A DNA stretch of 64,000 bases from Sipunculus nudus. Lineage: Eukaryota > Annelida > Sipuncula > Golfingiida > Sipunculidae. A program made the translations under genes and the position numbers. Of this stretch, positions 1-11,444 are shown in pieces. The stretch is from contig CM049322.1 of assembly GCA_026874595.1 (NCBI GenBank), positions 24,649,400-24,713,399 on the forward strand. The letters are read 5' to 3'. Each line of letters begins with the position of its first letter. Position 1 is the stretch's first letter. Under the pieces are notes generated by a model. The model saw only the letters and a program-made list of their open reading frames with translations. It made no database searches and was not told the origin of the DNA.

Positions 1-700
1 GTTGGTCCTAGAAACTTCTAAGTGAACATCCAGGGAGGTCAATAAAAAAATCTCCTTGGTAAATTAGGTCACTGCGACCTATATTCTTGGAGCTATCGGG
101 CTTGAAGTACCCCCCCAGAATAATAAAAAATTTGATACAAAACCTCCAATATCTTGATAATTAATGCATGGTTTGTCATGAATCTTGCCTTGAATAATGA
201 CCATGACTGGTTTTGTCAGTTCCTGAAACATGGTGGCACCACCTGTATTTTTTTATTATATTTTTTATATTTGGCTTCAAGCTTGATTTAATAATTACAA
301 ACCACATAAGTAAATACATTTTGATTTTCTGGGTCCAGAGATCAAAGTTGAAGGTCACAGAAGCCACATCTTTAAAAAGAATGTGGATGCACTGTTAATC
401 AAACTTTTCATCCTTGAACTTTCCAACGTTCACACATGACTTACTTGCCCAAAGTGAGGAAAACTGTAGAATTTGAGGTTATCTGTTCAGAGATCAAGGT
501 CACATTTTAAAAGATTGTTACAATAATCCTAATGCTGCAAGTTCAAGGATATTAAGTTCTAAGATTTTTTGGTCACAAGGTCATGGGTTAAGGTCACAGG
601 ACTGTCATTCTGAAAAATTTCTTTAAAAATATCCTTATAGACTAATTTAGCAGAGCGTTGAAGACTCATGGGTCCATAGTTATGTTGTGTGCACCCATGC
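1..700 (-). repeat. Dispersed GGTCA-rich repeat, reverse orientation
   Basis: The first 300 bases read on the minus strand like the repeat at 24740-26293, with the same order of an AGGTCA-type palindrome (66-80, one mismatch), a run of C/G near 'gagctatcgggcttgaagtacccccc', and 'ggtggcaccacctgta'. From 300 to 700 the text is less alike but keeps several GGTCACA half sites. No coding potential is recognised. The exact boundary is uncertain. Confidence 0.5.
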
Positions 701-919
701 TAGAATTTCAGCAGTGATGTTTGTGTAATTGTTTCTTATTCAAAATGTTTAGTACCTGCATTGTTAATGTACATGAGAAGTAATGGTCCAGCATTGAAGC
801 ATTATACCTGGTGTATTTCCCAATGCACAGGTTCGCATTAGGACTGTAGGCTTTGTTTCATATATTTCCTATATACATGCCAGAAATTAGGTTAATATTG
901 CATACATTGTAGAAGTTAC

Positions 920-1402
920 GGACTGGAACATAATGTACATTGTCAAAACAGCAGGAAGACATTACTACACGTAATGTACAAAGTCAAAACAGCAGGAAGA
1001 CATTCCTACATGTAATGTAAAAAGTCAAAACAGCAGGAAGACATTCCTACATGTAATGTAAAAAGTCAAAACAGCAGGAAGACATTACTACAAGTAATGT
1101 ACAAAGTCAAAACAACAGGAAGACATTCCTACGCCTAATGTACAAAGTCAAAACAGCAGGAAGACATTCCTACACCTAATGTACAAAGTCAAAACAGCAG
1201 GAAGACATTCCTACATGTAATGTAAAAAGTCAAAACAGCAGGAAGACATTCCTACATGTAATGTAAAAAGTCAAAACAGCAGGAAGACATTCCTACATGT
1301 AATGTAAAAAGTCAAAACAGCAGGAAGACATTCCTACACCTAATGTACAAAGTCAAAACAGCAGGAAGACATTCCTACATGTAATGAACAAAGTCAAAAC
1401 AC
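920..1402. repeat. Minisatellite, 41-bp unit, about 11-12 copies
   Basis: The unit contains 'caaaacagcaggaagacatt' followed by 'cctacatgtaatgtaaaaagt'. Copies differ by a few bases (tacatgt, tacacct, tacgcct). No exon is visible next to it. The stretches 700-920 and 1402-1620 hold nothing I recognise. Confidence 0.9.
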
Positions 1403-1619
1403 GTTATGTGTGAACAGGTGATGCTTGAGAATATTTTCCTCTATTTCCACATTTATTTTATATTTAAGTGTAACGGAAAATAAGATTAGGATTTTGTAAT
1501 CTTTTTAAATTTGAGCATAAATGTAACATAACTACTGTTAATTTTGCCTTACATGGAACGTTTCACGTTTTCCTGTAAGCACTGTTACTTTAATCTTGGA
1601 CAGAATTCTCTTACACAAG

Positions 1620-2420
1620 ACAGGTGGTGACACCTACAATTGCATTTGTCTGCCATACATCCATGCACATATCTCAGGAGTGCTTTGACATATGGGCTTG
1701 AAATTTTGCATGATCATAGATCTGGGGCCACCTGAAATGGTTTTTGTGTAGCCTACATCCATGTGTCTGTGTAGCCTACATCCATGTGTCTGTTTAGCCT
1801 ACATCCATGTGTCTGTTTAGACTACATCCATGTGTCTGTGTAGCCTACATCCATGTGTCTGTGTAGCCTACATCCATGTGTCTGTGTAGCCTACATCCAT
1901 GTGTCTGTGTAGCCTACATCCATGTGTCTGTGTAGCCTACATCCATGTGTCTGTGTTGGGTGAAAATTTCTTATATCTGAGCAGTGGTCTGACTTCTCTG
2001 TGTATAATCTTGGAGAGAAATTTCGTTAATTTGGCAGGTGGTGCCACCCTCAAACACATTTACATGGCAGAAATCCATGCTAATATCTCAGAACTGGTTT
2101 GACATATCAGCCTGAAATTTGGCATGAATATAGATATTACATAGCTCTACAGCTAGTACAAATTTGGTGGCCCAACCAACAACATTCTGGCGGTGTCCAT
2201 CTGTTCACATACCTGGGGTAAAAATCACTCAAATCTCAGCATTCTTTGACTTCTGCACCTGAAATTTTGCATGTGTATACATCTTAGATAGCTTTCTCAT
2301 TCAAATGACAGGTGGCACCACCTACAATCATGTTTAAGTCACAGACATCTTTGCATATATGCTTGTCTCATTTCCCTTTACCACTCAATCCATGCCTCAC
2401 TTCACCCATACCTCTGATTT
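1620..2420 (-). repeat. Reverse-oriented relative of the 277-bp satellite transposon, with a 23-bp internal minisatellite
   Basis: The minus strand around 2365-2410 reads 'gggtgaagtgaggcatggat' and 'gagtgg', which matches the leader of the elements at 20690 and 27710. 'aggtggcaccacct' style palindromes also occur (2035, 2310). At about 1745-1965 a 23-bp unit built on 'tagcctacatccatgtgtct' is repeated about nine times. The copy is diverged and its ends are not resolved. Confidence 0.55.
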
Positions 2421-2424
2421 CGTC

Positions 2425-5400
2425 ATGATATGATGACCTGTGTTTGATGAGTGACAGGACCAGTCATGATGATGACCTGTGTGTTTGTTTTTTTACAGAA
2501 CCAGTCATGATGATGACCTGTGTGTTTGATGTGTGACTCTACCAGTCATGCTGATGACCTGTGTGTTTGATGTGTGACAGGACCAGTCATCTGATGACCT
2601 GTGTGTTTGATGTGTGACAGAACCAGTCATGCTGATGACCCGTGTGTTTGATGTGTGACAGGACCAGTCATGCTGATGACCCGTGTGTTTGATGTGTGAC
2701 AGGACCAGTCATGCTGATGACCTGTGTGTTTGATGTGTGACTCTACCAGTCATGCTGATGACCTGTGTGTTTGATGTGTTACAGGACCAGTCATGCTGAT
2801 GACCTGTGTGTTTGATGTGTGACAGGACCAGTCATGCTGATGACCTGTGTGTTTGATGTGTGACAGGACCAGTCATGCTGATGACCTGTGTATGTGTGAC
2901 AGGACCAGTCATGCTGATGACCTGTGTGTTTGATGTGTGACAGGACCAGTCATGCTGATGACCTGTGTATGTGTGACAGGACCAGTCATGCTGATGACCT
3001 GTGTGTTTGATGTGTGACTCTACCAGTCATGCTGATGACCTGTGTGTTTGATGTGTGACAGAACCAGTCATGCTGATGACCTGTGTGTTTGATGTGTGAC
3101 AGAACCAGTCATGCTGATGACCTGTGTGTTTGATGTGTTACAGGACCAGTCATAATGATGACCTGTGTGTTTGATGTGTGACAGAACCAGTCATGCTGAT
3201 GACCCGTGTGTTTGATGTGTGACAGGACCAGTCATTCTGATAACCTGTGTGTTTGATGTGTGACAGGACCAGTCATGCTGATGACCTGTGTGTTTGATGT
3301 GTGACAGAACCAGTCATGCTGATGACCTGTGTGTTTGATGTGTGACAGGACCAGTCATGCTGATGACCTGTGTGTTTGATGTGTTACAGGACCAGTCATA
3401 ATGATGACCTGTGTGTTTGATGTGTGACAGAACCAGTCATGCTGATGACCTGTGTGTTTGATGTGTGACAGGACCAGTCATTCTGATAACCTGTGTGTTT
3501 GATGTGTGACAGGACCAGTCATGCTGATGACCTGTGTGTTTGATGTGTGACAGAACCAGTCATGCTGATGACCTGTGTGTTTGATGTGTGACAGAACCAG
3601 TCATGCTGATGACCTGTGTGTTTGATGTGTTACAGGACCAGTCATAATGATGACCTGTGTGTTTGATGTGTGACAGAACCAGTCATGCTGATGACCTGTG
3701 TGTTTGATGTGTTACAGGACCAGTCATAATGGTGACCTGTGTGTTTGATGTGTGACAGGACCAGTCATGCTGATGACCTGTGTGTTTGATGTGTGACAGG
3801 ACCAGTCATAATGATGACCTGTGTGTTTGATGTTTTACAGGACCAGTCATGATGGTGACCTGTGTGTTTGATGTGTTACAGGACCAGTCATGCTGATGAC
3901 CTGTGTGTTTGATGTGTGACAGAACCAGTCATGCTGATGACCTGTGTGTTTGATGTGTGACAGAACCAGTCATGCTGATGACCTGTGTGTTTGATGTGTT
4001 ACAGGACCAGTCATAATGATGACCTGTGTGTTTGATGTGTGACAGAACCAGTCATGCTGATGACCTGTGTGTTTGATGTGTTACAGGACCAGTCATAATG
4101 GTGACCTGTGTGTTTGATGTGTTACAGGACCAGTCATAATGATGACCTGTGTGTTTGATGTTTTACAGGACCAGTCATGATGGTGACCTGTGTGTTTGTT
4201 TTGTTACAGGGCCAGTCATGCTGATGACCTGTGTGTTTGATGTGTTACAGGACCAGTCATGCTGATGACCTGTGTGTTTGATATGTGACTCTACCAGTCA
4301 TGCTGATGACCTGTGTGTTTGATGTGTGACAGGACCAGTCATGCTGATGACCTGTGTGTTTGATGTGTGACTCTACCAGTCATGCTGATGACCTGTGTGT
4401 TTGATGTGTTACAGGACCAGTCATGCTGATGACCTGTGTGTTTGATGTGTTACAGGACCAGTCATAATGGTGACCTGTGTGTTTGATGTGTGACAGGACC
4501 AGTCATGCTGATGACCTGTGTGTTTGATGTGTGACAGGACCAGTCATAATGGTGACCTGTGTGTTTGATGTGTGACAGGACCAGTCATGCTGATGACCTG
4601 TGTGTTTGATGTTTTACAGGACCAGTCATGCTGATGACCTGTGTGTTTGATGTTTTACAGGACCAGTCATGCTGATGACCTGTGTGTTTGATGTGTTACT
4701 CTACCAGTCATGCTGATGAGCTGTGTGTTTGATGTGTTACAGGACCAGTCATGCTGATGACCTGTGTGTTTGATGTGTTACAGGACCAGTCATAATGGTG
4801 ACCTGTGTGTTTGATGTGTGACAGGACCAGTCATGCTGATGACCTGTGTGTTTGATGTGTGACAGGACCAGTCATGCTGATGACCTGTGTGTTTGATGTG
4901 TGACTCTACCAGTCATGCTGATGACCTGTGTGTTTGATGTGTGACAGGACCAGTCATGCTGATGACCTGTGTGTTTGATGTGTGACAGGACCAGTCATGC
5001 TGATGACCTGTGTGTTTGATGTGTGACAGGACCAGTCATGCTGATGACCTGTGTGTTTGATGTGTGACAGGACCAGTCATGCTGATGACCTGTGTGTTTG
5101 ATGTGTGACAGAACCAGTCATGCTGATGACCTGTGTGTTTGATGTGTTACAGGACCAGTCATAATGGTGACCTGTGTGTTTGATGTGTTACAGGGCCAGT
5201 CATGCTGATGACCTGTGTGTTTGATGTGTGACAGAACCAGTCATGCTGATGACCTGTGTGTTTGATGTGTGACAGGACCAGTCATGCTGATGACCTGTGT
5301 GTTTGATGTGTGACAGGACCAGTCATGCTGATGACCTGTGTGTTTGATGTGTGACAGAACCAGTCATGCTGATGACCTGTGTGTTTGATGTGTTACAGGA

Positions 5401-6132
5401 CCAGTCATAATGGTGACCTGTGTGTTTGATGTGTTACAGGGCCAGTCATGCTGATGACCTGTGTGTTTGATGTGTGACAGAACCAGTCATGCTGATGACC
5501 TGTGTGTTTGATGTGTGACAGGACCAGTTATGCTGATGACCTGTGTGTTTGATGTGTGACAGAACCAGTCATGCTGATGACCTGTGTGTTTGATGTGTTA
5601 CAGGACCAGTCATAATGGTGACCTGTGTGTTTGATGTGTTACAGGGCCAGTCATGCTGATGACCTGTGTGTTTGATGTGTGACAGAACCAGTCATGCTGA
5701 TGACCTGTGTGTTTGATGTGTGACAGGACCAGTCATGCTGATGACCTGTGTGTTTGATGTGTGACAGGACCAGTCATGCTGATGACCTGTGTGTTTGATG
5801 TGTTACAGGACCAGTCATAATGATGACCTGTGTGTTTGATGTGTTACAGGACCAGTCATAATGATGACCTGTGTGTTTGATGTGTGACTCTACCAGTCAT
5901 GCTGATGACCTGTGTTTGATGTGTTACAGGACCAGTCATAATGATGACCTGTGTGTTTGATGTTTTACAGGACCAGTCATGATGGTGACCTGTGTGTTTG
6001 TTTTGTTACAGGGCCAGTCATGATGATGCATTGTGTGTTTGATATTTTACAGGACCAGTCATGATGATGACCTGTGTTTGTTGTGTTACATGACCAGTCA
6101 TGATGATGACCTGTGTGTTTGTTGTGTTACAG
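2425..6132. repeat. 41-bp minisatellite, about 90 copies, built from the TLCD5-like 3' splice site
   Basis: The unit runs 'gaccagtcatgctgatgacc' then 'tgtgtgtttgatgtgtgacag'. Variants carry gtgacag, gttacag, ttttacag or 'gtgactct' before 'accagtca'. The array ends exactly at the acceptor of the exon beginning at 6133, whose junction reads ttgtgttacag|gaccagttatg, so each unit is a copy of that acceptor and the first exon bases. The array is intronic DNA of the gene at 6133-6572. Confidence 0.93.
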
Positions 6133-6572
6133 GACCAGTTATGGTGCTTCATCATGTCCTCTCAGTGACTGGAATGGCTCTGACAATATTCAAGGGTAAA
6201 TATGGCACAGAGATGATGGCGACCATATTTGGTACAGAGCTGACAAACCCCTTCCTTCAGACACGCTGGTTTCTACGAGAGATGGGAAAACATGGAACCT
6301 TTCCGGCTGTGGTGAATGATGTGACATTCATGTTGCTGTTTGGGATTCTGCGTATTGGTGTGGCCTCGTGTTTGCTGTACACCTACCTCTGGCATCCTCG
6401 ACCTGATTATTTAGGAAAGATTGGAGGCTGCTGTATATATTTAATTGGCTGGGCTTTCTGGATAATGATCGTGAGATATGCAATCAGAAAATATACCAAA
6501 GGTTCTGGCAAGAAGAAAAATGGTTACTTGTCTGAAGCTAATGGAAATATATTGAAGGAAAAGACTAGCTGA
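6133..6572 (+). CDS. TLCD5: TLC-domain membrane protein, last coding exon (TLCD5/TMEM136-like), partial
   Basis: The exon encodes about 146 C-terminal residues and ends at TGA 6570-6572. It starts after the acceptor ttgtgttacag at 6122-6132 with a split codon (one base supplied by the previous exon). The protein reads PVMVLHHVLSV, then ELTNPFLQTRWFLREMG, then hydrophobic segments (VTFMLLFGILRIGVASCLLY and CCIYLIGWAFWIMIVRYAI), and finishes with a lysine-rich cytoplasmic tail (KYTKGSGKKKNGYL). A His-His pair before a membrane segment, followed by a 'tNPFLQ.RWFLR' block, is the C-terminal half of the TRAM-LAG1-CLN8 fold. The RWFLRE wording is closer to what I remember of TLCD5 than of TLCD4. 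Members of this group are multipass membrane proteins linked to membrane lipid composition; a precise reaction cannot be given. Earlier exons (roughly 100 residues) are not visible upstream and may lie outside the window. The 41-bp minisatellite abuts this exon. Confidence 0.75.
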
Positions 6573-6584
6573 ATAGATTTTTTT

Positions 6585-6590
6585 AATAAA
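6585..6590 (+). terminator. Polyadenylation signal candidate AATAAA
   Basis: AATAAA lies 13 bases after the TLCD5-like stop codon, in 'ttttttaataaattatt'. Further AATAAA motifs are present near 6658 and 6743, so a longer 3' UTR is also possible. Confidence 0.45.
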
Positions 6591-7633
6591 TTATTATTTC
6601 TCAAGTCCTTTTTACAAGCCTGATAATTATAGAGATTTATATTTAATAGTTACGAATGGAATAAACAAACTACAGGCAGAATGTGTAAATCATGACTTTA
6701 ATTAAGAATTATGAAATTTTATTAAGCTATTGCAGAGATGAAATAAATCATGGTTTTAATAACAGTGTAAATCACCTGTAAAATGCATAATATCAAGGAT
6801 GTGCATCAAAAAGTTAATTAATGACAAAAGCCATTTCAGTAAAAGCTGTTGTAATGGCTTTGCTTACATAAAGGTAAATAAACCATATGGTGAACCAATA
6901 CTATGAAATGAGAGCATAAAAATCAGTCCATGTTTATTTACATGCTACCTGAGGAACCTCTAAAATTTCTTTGGCTCATAACTCATAATAAGGAATGGAC
7001 ATAATTCTTTCACTCTAAAGCTAAAAGAAAATTTGGAAAATGCATACCCTTGCAATTTTGTGTTGTGGTGTGAGTGGAAGCTGTCCACTGTCTGCAGGTC
7101 ACATGACACATGCTGGAGCGGCCTACTTGTTGACAGGTCTTCTGATTAAACAAATGTTAAATGTTCTGTAACCTGACCAGCTGTCTGTATCATCAGGGAA
7201 CATTACCATCAGTGTACTTGGAGATTACTTTGAGAGTTTAATGTTCACATTCTGGAAATACAGTGTTGTGTTTTTCATAAAAATCTTACGCAACTGTCCA
7301 AAACAGGAATTTTAATTAGGAATAATTTTATTTAAATATAAATAAAATAATACTAGACCCATTTCTCTTACTGCAGGACTTGAACAGTTTAACATTGTTA
7401 AGTCTCTACATCAGATAGACTGATATGTTATAAATATTATGGTATATAACGCCCCAAAAACCCTTGTAATTTTGCACTTTTAAATGAAATATGAACACGA
7501 AAAATTAATAGAAAAGACAGTAGCAGTTAAAGGTCAAATAAAACCTTACAGCCACGTGTCATCATTCTCTGTTTAATTATAACAGGTGCAATATCTTAAT
7601 AAGATTACAGTCATATTTTGTAATAGTGTTTAG

Positions 7634-7635
<2 letters not shown>
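6591..7635. other. Probable 3' UTR and intergenic DNA, no gene seen
   Basis: This is AT-rich sequence with no credible reading frame or splice-bounded coding block on either strand. It probably includes 3' UTR sequence of the TLCD5-like gene near its left end. Confidence 0.4.

Positions 7636-7716
<81 letters not shown>
7636..7716. repeat. (TA)n microsatellite
   Basis: Alternating TA interrupted by two TATG units, about 80 bases. Confidence 0.97.
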
Positions 7717-7720
<4 letters not shown>

Positions 7721-7779
7721 AGCAGAACATCCCAGCCTACAGTAAACGTGTTGTAGAGTACCAGCACTGTGGTAAACCG

Positions 7780-8290
7780 GACACAGCTGATGTCAACCGT
7801 CACAGTGATAAAGCTGCTGTATCAAACCTGTCATGTTGTCATGTTGATAGTGCTCTTGACATGTGTGACCTTATTGTGAAATCACTGCTGGTAGATCATG
7901 ACGTGTCATGTTGTCACAGTGATAATACTATTGACATGTGTGACATCATTGTGATATCTTTGCTGAAAGATTATAACATGTGTCATGTTGATAATGCTCT
8001 GACATGTGTGACGTCATTGTGATATCACTGCTGGTGGATTAGGACGTGTGTCATGTTGATAACACACTTGACATGTATGACATCATTTGATATCACTGCT
8101 GGTAGATCATGACGTGTCATGTTGATAATGCTCTTGACATGTGTGACATCATTTCATATCACTGCTGGTACATCATGAGGAGTGTCATGTTGATAATGCT
8201 CTTGATATGTGTGACGTCATTGTGATATCACTGCTGGTAGATCATGTGTCTTGTTGATAATGCTCTTGACATAACACATCACATCATCAC
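7780..8290. repeat. Imperfect tandem repeat, about 65-bp unit, 7 copies
   Basis: The unit includes 'tcatgttgataatgctcttg', 'acatgtgtgacatcattgtg' and 'atatcactgctggtagatca'. Copies vary in length and carry deletions. From 8290 to 9100 the sequence is AT-rich with no recognised feature. Confidence 0.8.
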
Positions 8291-9104
8291 AAGGCTGATC
8301 AATGTGCTTGTGACTGGTTTATAACAGGATGTCAGTCACAGGATTCCAGCTCCATTGTATGACCTGATCTATTCACATCCATTACTGTATACACTATACA
8401 GTACTATTATATTCTCATTAATATTTCATAATTCATATAGGTTTATGTTTGCATGTGATTTAAGTGTACTTACTTTTCATTAGTTGTGTGTACCCAATGA
8501 ATAGAGAATTTTTATGCCAGTATTCATTCATTGCCAAGTTTTATAATTTTGTACAGTTCTTGCATTATAATGATGGCACAGTATTTGTTTTTCTATGTAT
8601 AATATTATTGTTAGGATGATTATCAGTCAATTATATTATTATTTCTTTGTATTATTTCTCCTGTAAATTCAGAAATGCTGGTATACAGAACTGTAAGTAT
8701 TTGTATCACAAGTTTATACAGGTCACCAGTCACCCATTGTTCCTCTTTCACTTTAATTGGCCATTTTGTCAGTGTTTAAGGTTTTGTAATAAATATTCAA
8801 CATTTGAGAATTTTTTTTTAAACGTGTCTCATCTACACATATTGTGCAGTCACTATTACAAGTAAGCAGAGGTAATCAAAACAGTTCATGAAGCCTGTGG
8901 CAGCCACTTGTTGGTGAATTTGCCATTTTTGTCCACTGTGTCTGAAAAATAATCACAATAATCAGATTCAAGAGCAGGTATGACAAAGCTTTCTGCGAAA
9001 ATGTGTTTATGAGCAAGAAATTTATTTCAGTACATGTACACGTTATTATAACAACCGGCCGTATCAGATAGTAGTCACAGTGGATATCACAATTGATACC
9101 AGGG

Positions 9105-9440
9105 CTTTTAGGGGGACAGAGGATAAGGGAATGGTCTGGGTTTTAGGGGACAGAGGTTAAGGTAATGGTCTTGGTTTAAGGGGGACAAAAGGTAATTATA
9201 TAAACTTAAATAATATAAACTAATATAAATTGTACAATTAGTTATAATAACTAAAATGAGGCACTCTCCATGGCTCGGATATTTGCACATGGTATTTGGT
9301 AGGACAGAAGATGAGGTAATGATCTTGGTTTTAGGGGGACAGAAGATGAGGCAATGGTCTGGGCTTTAGGAGGACGGATGATAAGGTAATAGTCTGGGCT
9401 TTAGGGGGACAGAGGATAAGGGAATGGTCTGGACTTTATT
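9105..9440. repeat. Imperfect tandem repeat, about 36-bp unit, interrupted
   Basis: Copies of 'tttagggggacagaggataa' followed by 'ggtaatggtctgg' occur at 9108, 9145, 9175, 9330, 9370 and 9400, with a non-repeat insert at about 9195-9290. Confidence 0.75.
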
Positions 9441-10640
9441 TATTCCAAGTCAGGAATTTAATTTATCCTATTGATTGTTATGGACAATACTGACTCAGAC
9501 CAAGAACAATTCATTATAAAATATTTTGTAATGAATATATTGTAATAGGTCTTATCAAACAAGCTAACTCTAGTGTATCTGAAAGATGTTTCAAATGTGA
9601 ATGTTTTGATATTTAGTTAATGATTTATTGAATGGATATATTGATTCAACAGTTTATATATTATAATATGAGGCATGTTACATTATAATTTCAAACTGTC
9701 AGGTTTTTTTTATGATCCAGGATGACACATATGTAAATGTTTGGAATATATCCTCACTCAAAACCCAGCATGCAAGGGCACACCAGGTTATTTTCTGTTG
9801 ATTTTGTTCTGTACTTTCATATTTTTTAATGCCACATACAGTATTTATACACTTACTGGTACAGGTCTGTATAGATGTCTGCTGTGATGTGATATATATA
9901 TATCCACTTGTTTTCTACACAGCAACTGTACTCATCATTTAAAATAAATGAAGGTAGCCCTGTTTACAATTTACATGATTGTCTCATGTGTGAAATAAAT
10001 ATAAAATCACACTGTTCCTTTTAAATTTGCCAGGTCCCTTGAAAGGCAAAACAAAATATACCACTTAACATGACAGGTGTCATCTTGCTAAAGAACTGAG
10101 ACACTTCTTATGCTGTAATGTGATAGGATAACAAAGACTTGTTTTGTTCTCTCATGCTGCTTAATAATTTTTTTTTTTCAGATTACAAAATGTCATTAAT
10201 GTGACTTGTACTTGTGGGCCTGGGCAGCATTATTAAAGGGACACACTTGAATGTTTCCACAGTCTTTTTATACTTGATCATGTGATACAAACGTAAAGTC
10301 GCTGAGTGAGATAAGACGACTCAAAAATGTCAACCAGTCAACATGCTTGTTTCTTACATTTTCACAGTAGTTTTTGCCTGAAAGTCTTTTTGTTGAACAG
10401 TCATATGTATGTTATACAGCATTTATATCACAGTGGCAAACTGCATATTTAGCAGTTTCACATATAAATGTGTTTGTCATGAGCTGAACCAGACAGTAAT
10501 CAAGTGAGGGCATGATGAAATATACAAGATGTATTGGCCATATAGGGTAAATGGGTATGTATTATACTTTTTAATGTGAATTAGGAATTTTTGTTTACAG
10601 AGATAGGTTTATTATTGATGGCACAGGCTGTAAGGAGGTA
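9441..10640. other. Intergenic DNA, nothing recognised
   Basis: AT-rich sequence without a coding block, RNA gene or repeat structure that I can support. Confidence 0.4.
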
Positions 10641-10649
10641 GTTGACACA

Positions 10650-10985
10650 GTGAGCTGGGAGACCAGTCTGACAGGCACTGATCAGTTACTGAGTGAGTGA
10701 CAACACAGGCAATGATCAAGTACTGAGTGACAGACCATACAGGCACTGATCAAGTACCAAGTGACACACAACAAAGGCACTGATCAGGTCCCAAGTGACA
10801 GACCAAACAAGCACTGATCAAATACTGAGTGACAGACCACACAGGCACCGATCAGGTACTGAGTGACAGACCACACAGGCACTGATCAGGTACTGAGTGA
10901 CAGACCACACAGGCACTGATCTAGTTCTAAGTGACAGACCAGACAGGCACTGATCAAGTATCAAGTGACTGACCAGACAGAGCAA
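10650..10985. repeat. Minisatellite, 34-bp unit, about 9 copies
   Basis: The unit is 'gacagaccacacaggcactg' plus 'atcaggtactgagt'. Variants replace acac with acaa, agac or aaac. Confidence 0.9.
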
Positions 10986-11444
10986 ATTCTGTATGTATCT
11001 ATGTATGTATGTATATATATTCAATCAGAAGATATAGGCAGTTATTTGTCAAAGTTCATTGTGAAGATATATGATAAACAAGTCTGTCCAGAAAGTGTGA
11101 TTTGTAATCAAATGACAGAACCATGTAGCGTGACCTGTCTGACCAGATTCCCACTTCATTAGATCTGTGCATGCCAATCTTATCTGGATCATGTCTGACT
11201 GGAGTGACATCATTAAAAGCATCGCAAAATAGAGTAGTGAATGAAGAAGACTTGGCACAGTTATTTCAGATGGAGTGACCTGTCATATATTGCAACATAG
11301 TATGCCTTGCAGAAAGTTTATAAATCTTTGTATATGTAATGCTATATTTTGATATTGCAAAGCAATTTGTATTTTATGAGAATTTATATGATAGGAAAAT
11401 AAAACAAGTATATAATGTTTTGGTATTCTTGAATTGTTACAAAT

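Noticed and set aside
920-6132. CRISPR-like arrays of regular repeats
   Set aside because: Units are head-to-tail without unique spacers, no cas genes are present, and the window is eukaryotic.
6033-6132. Start of the TLCD5-like protein at the ATG at 6033
   Set aside because: This part is minisatellite translation; the family homology begins only at the acceptor at 6133.
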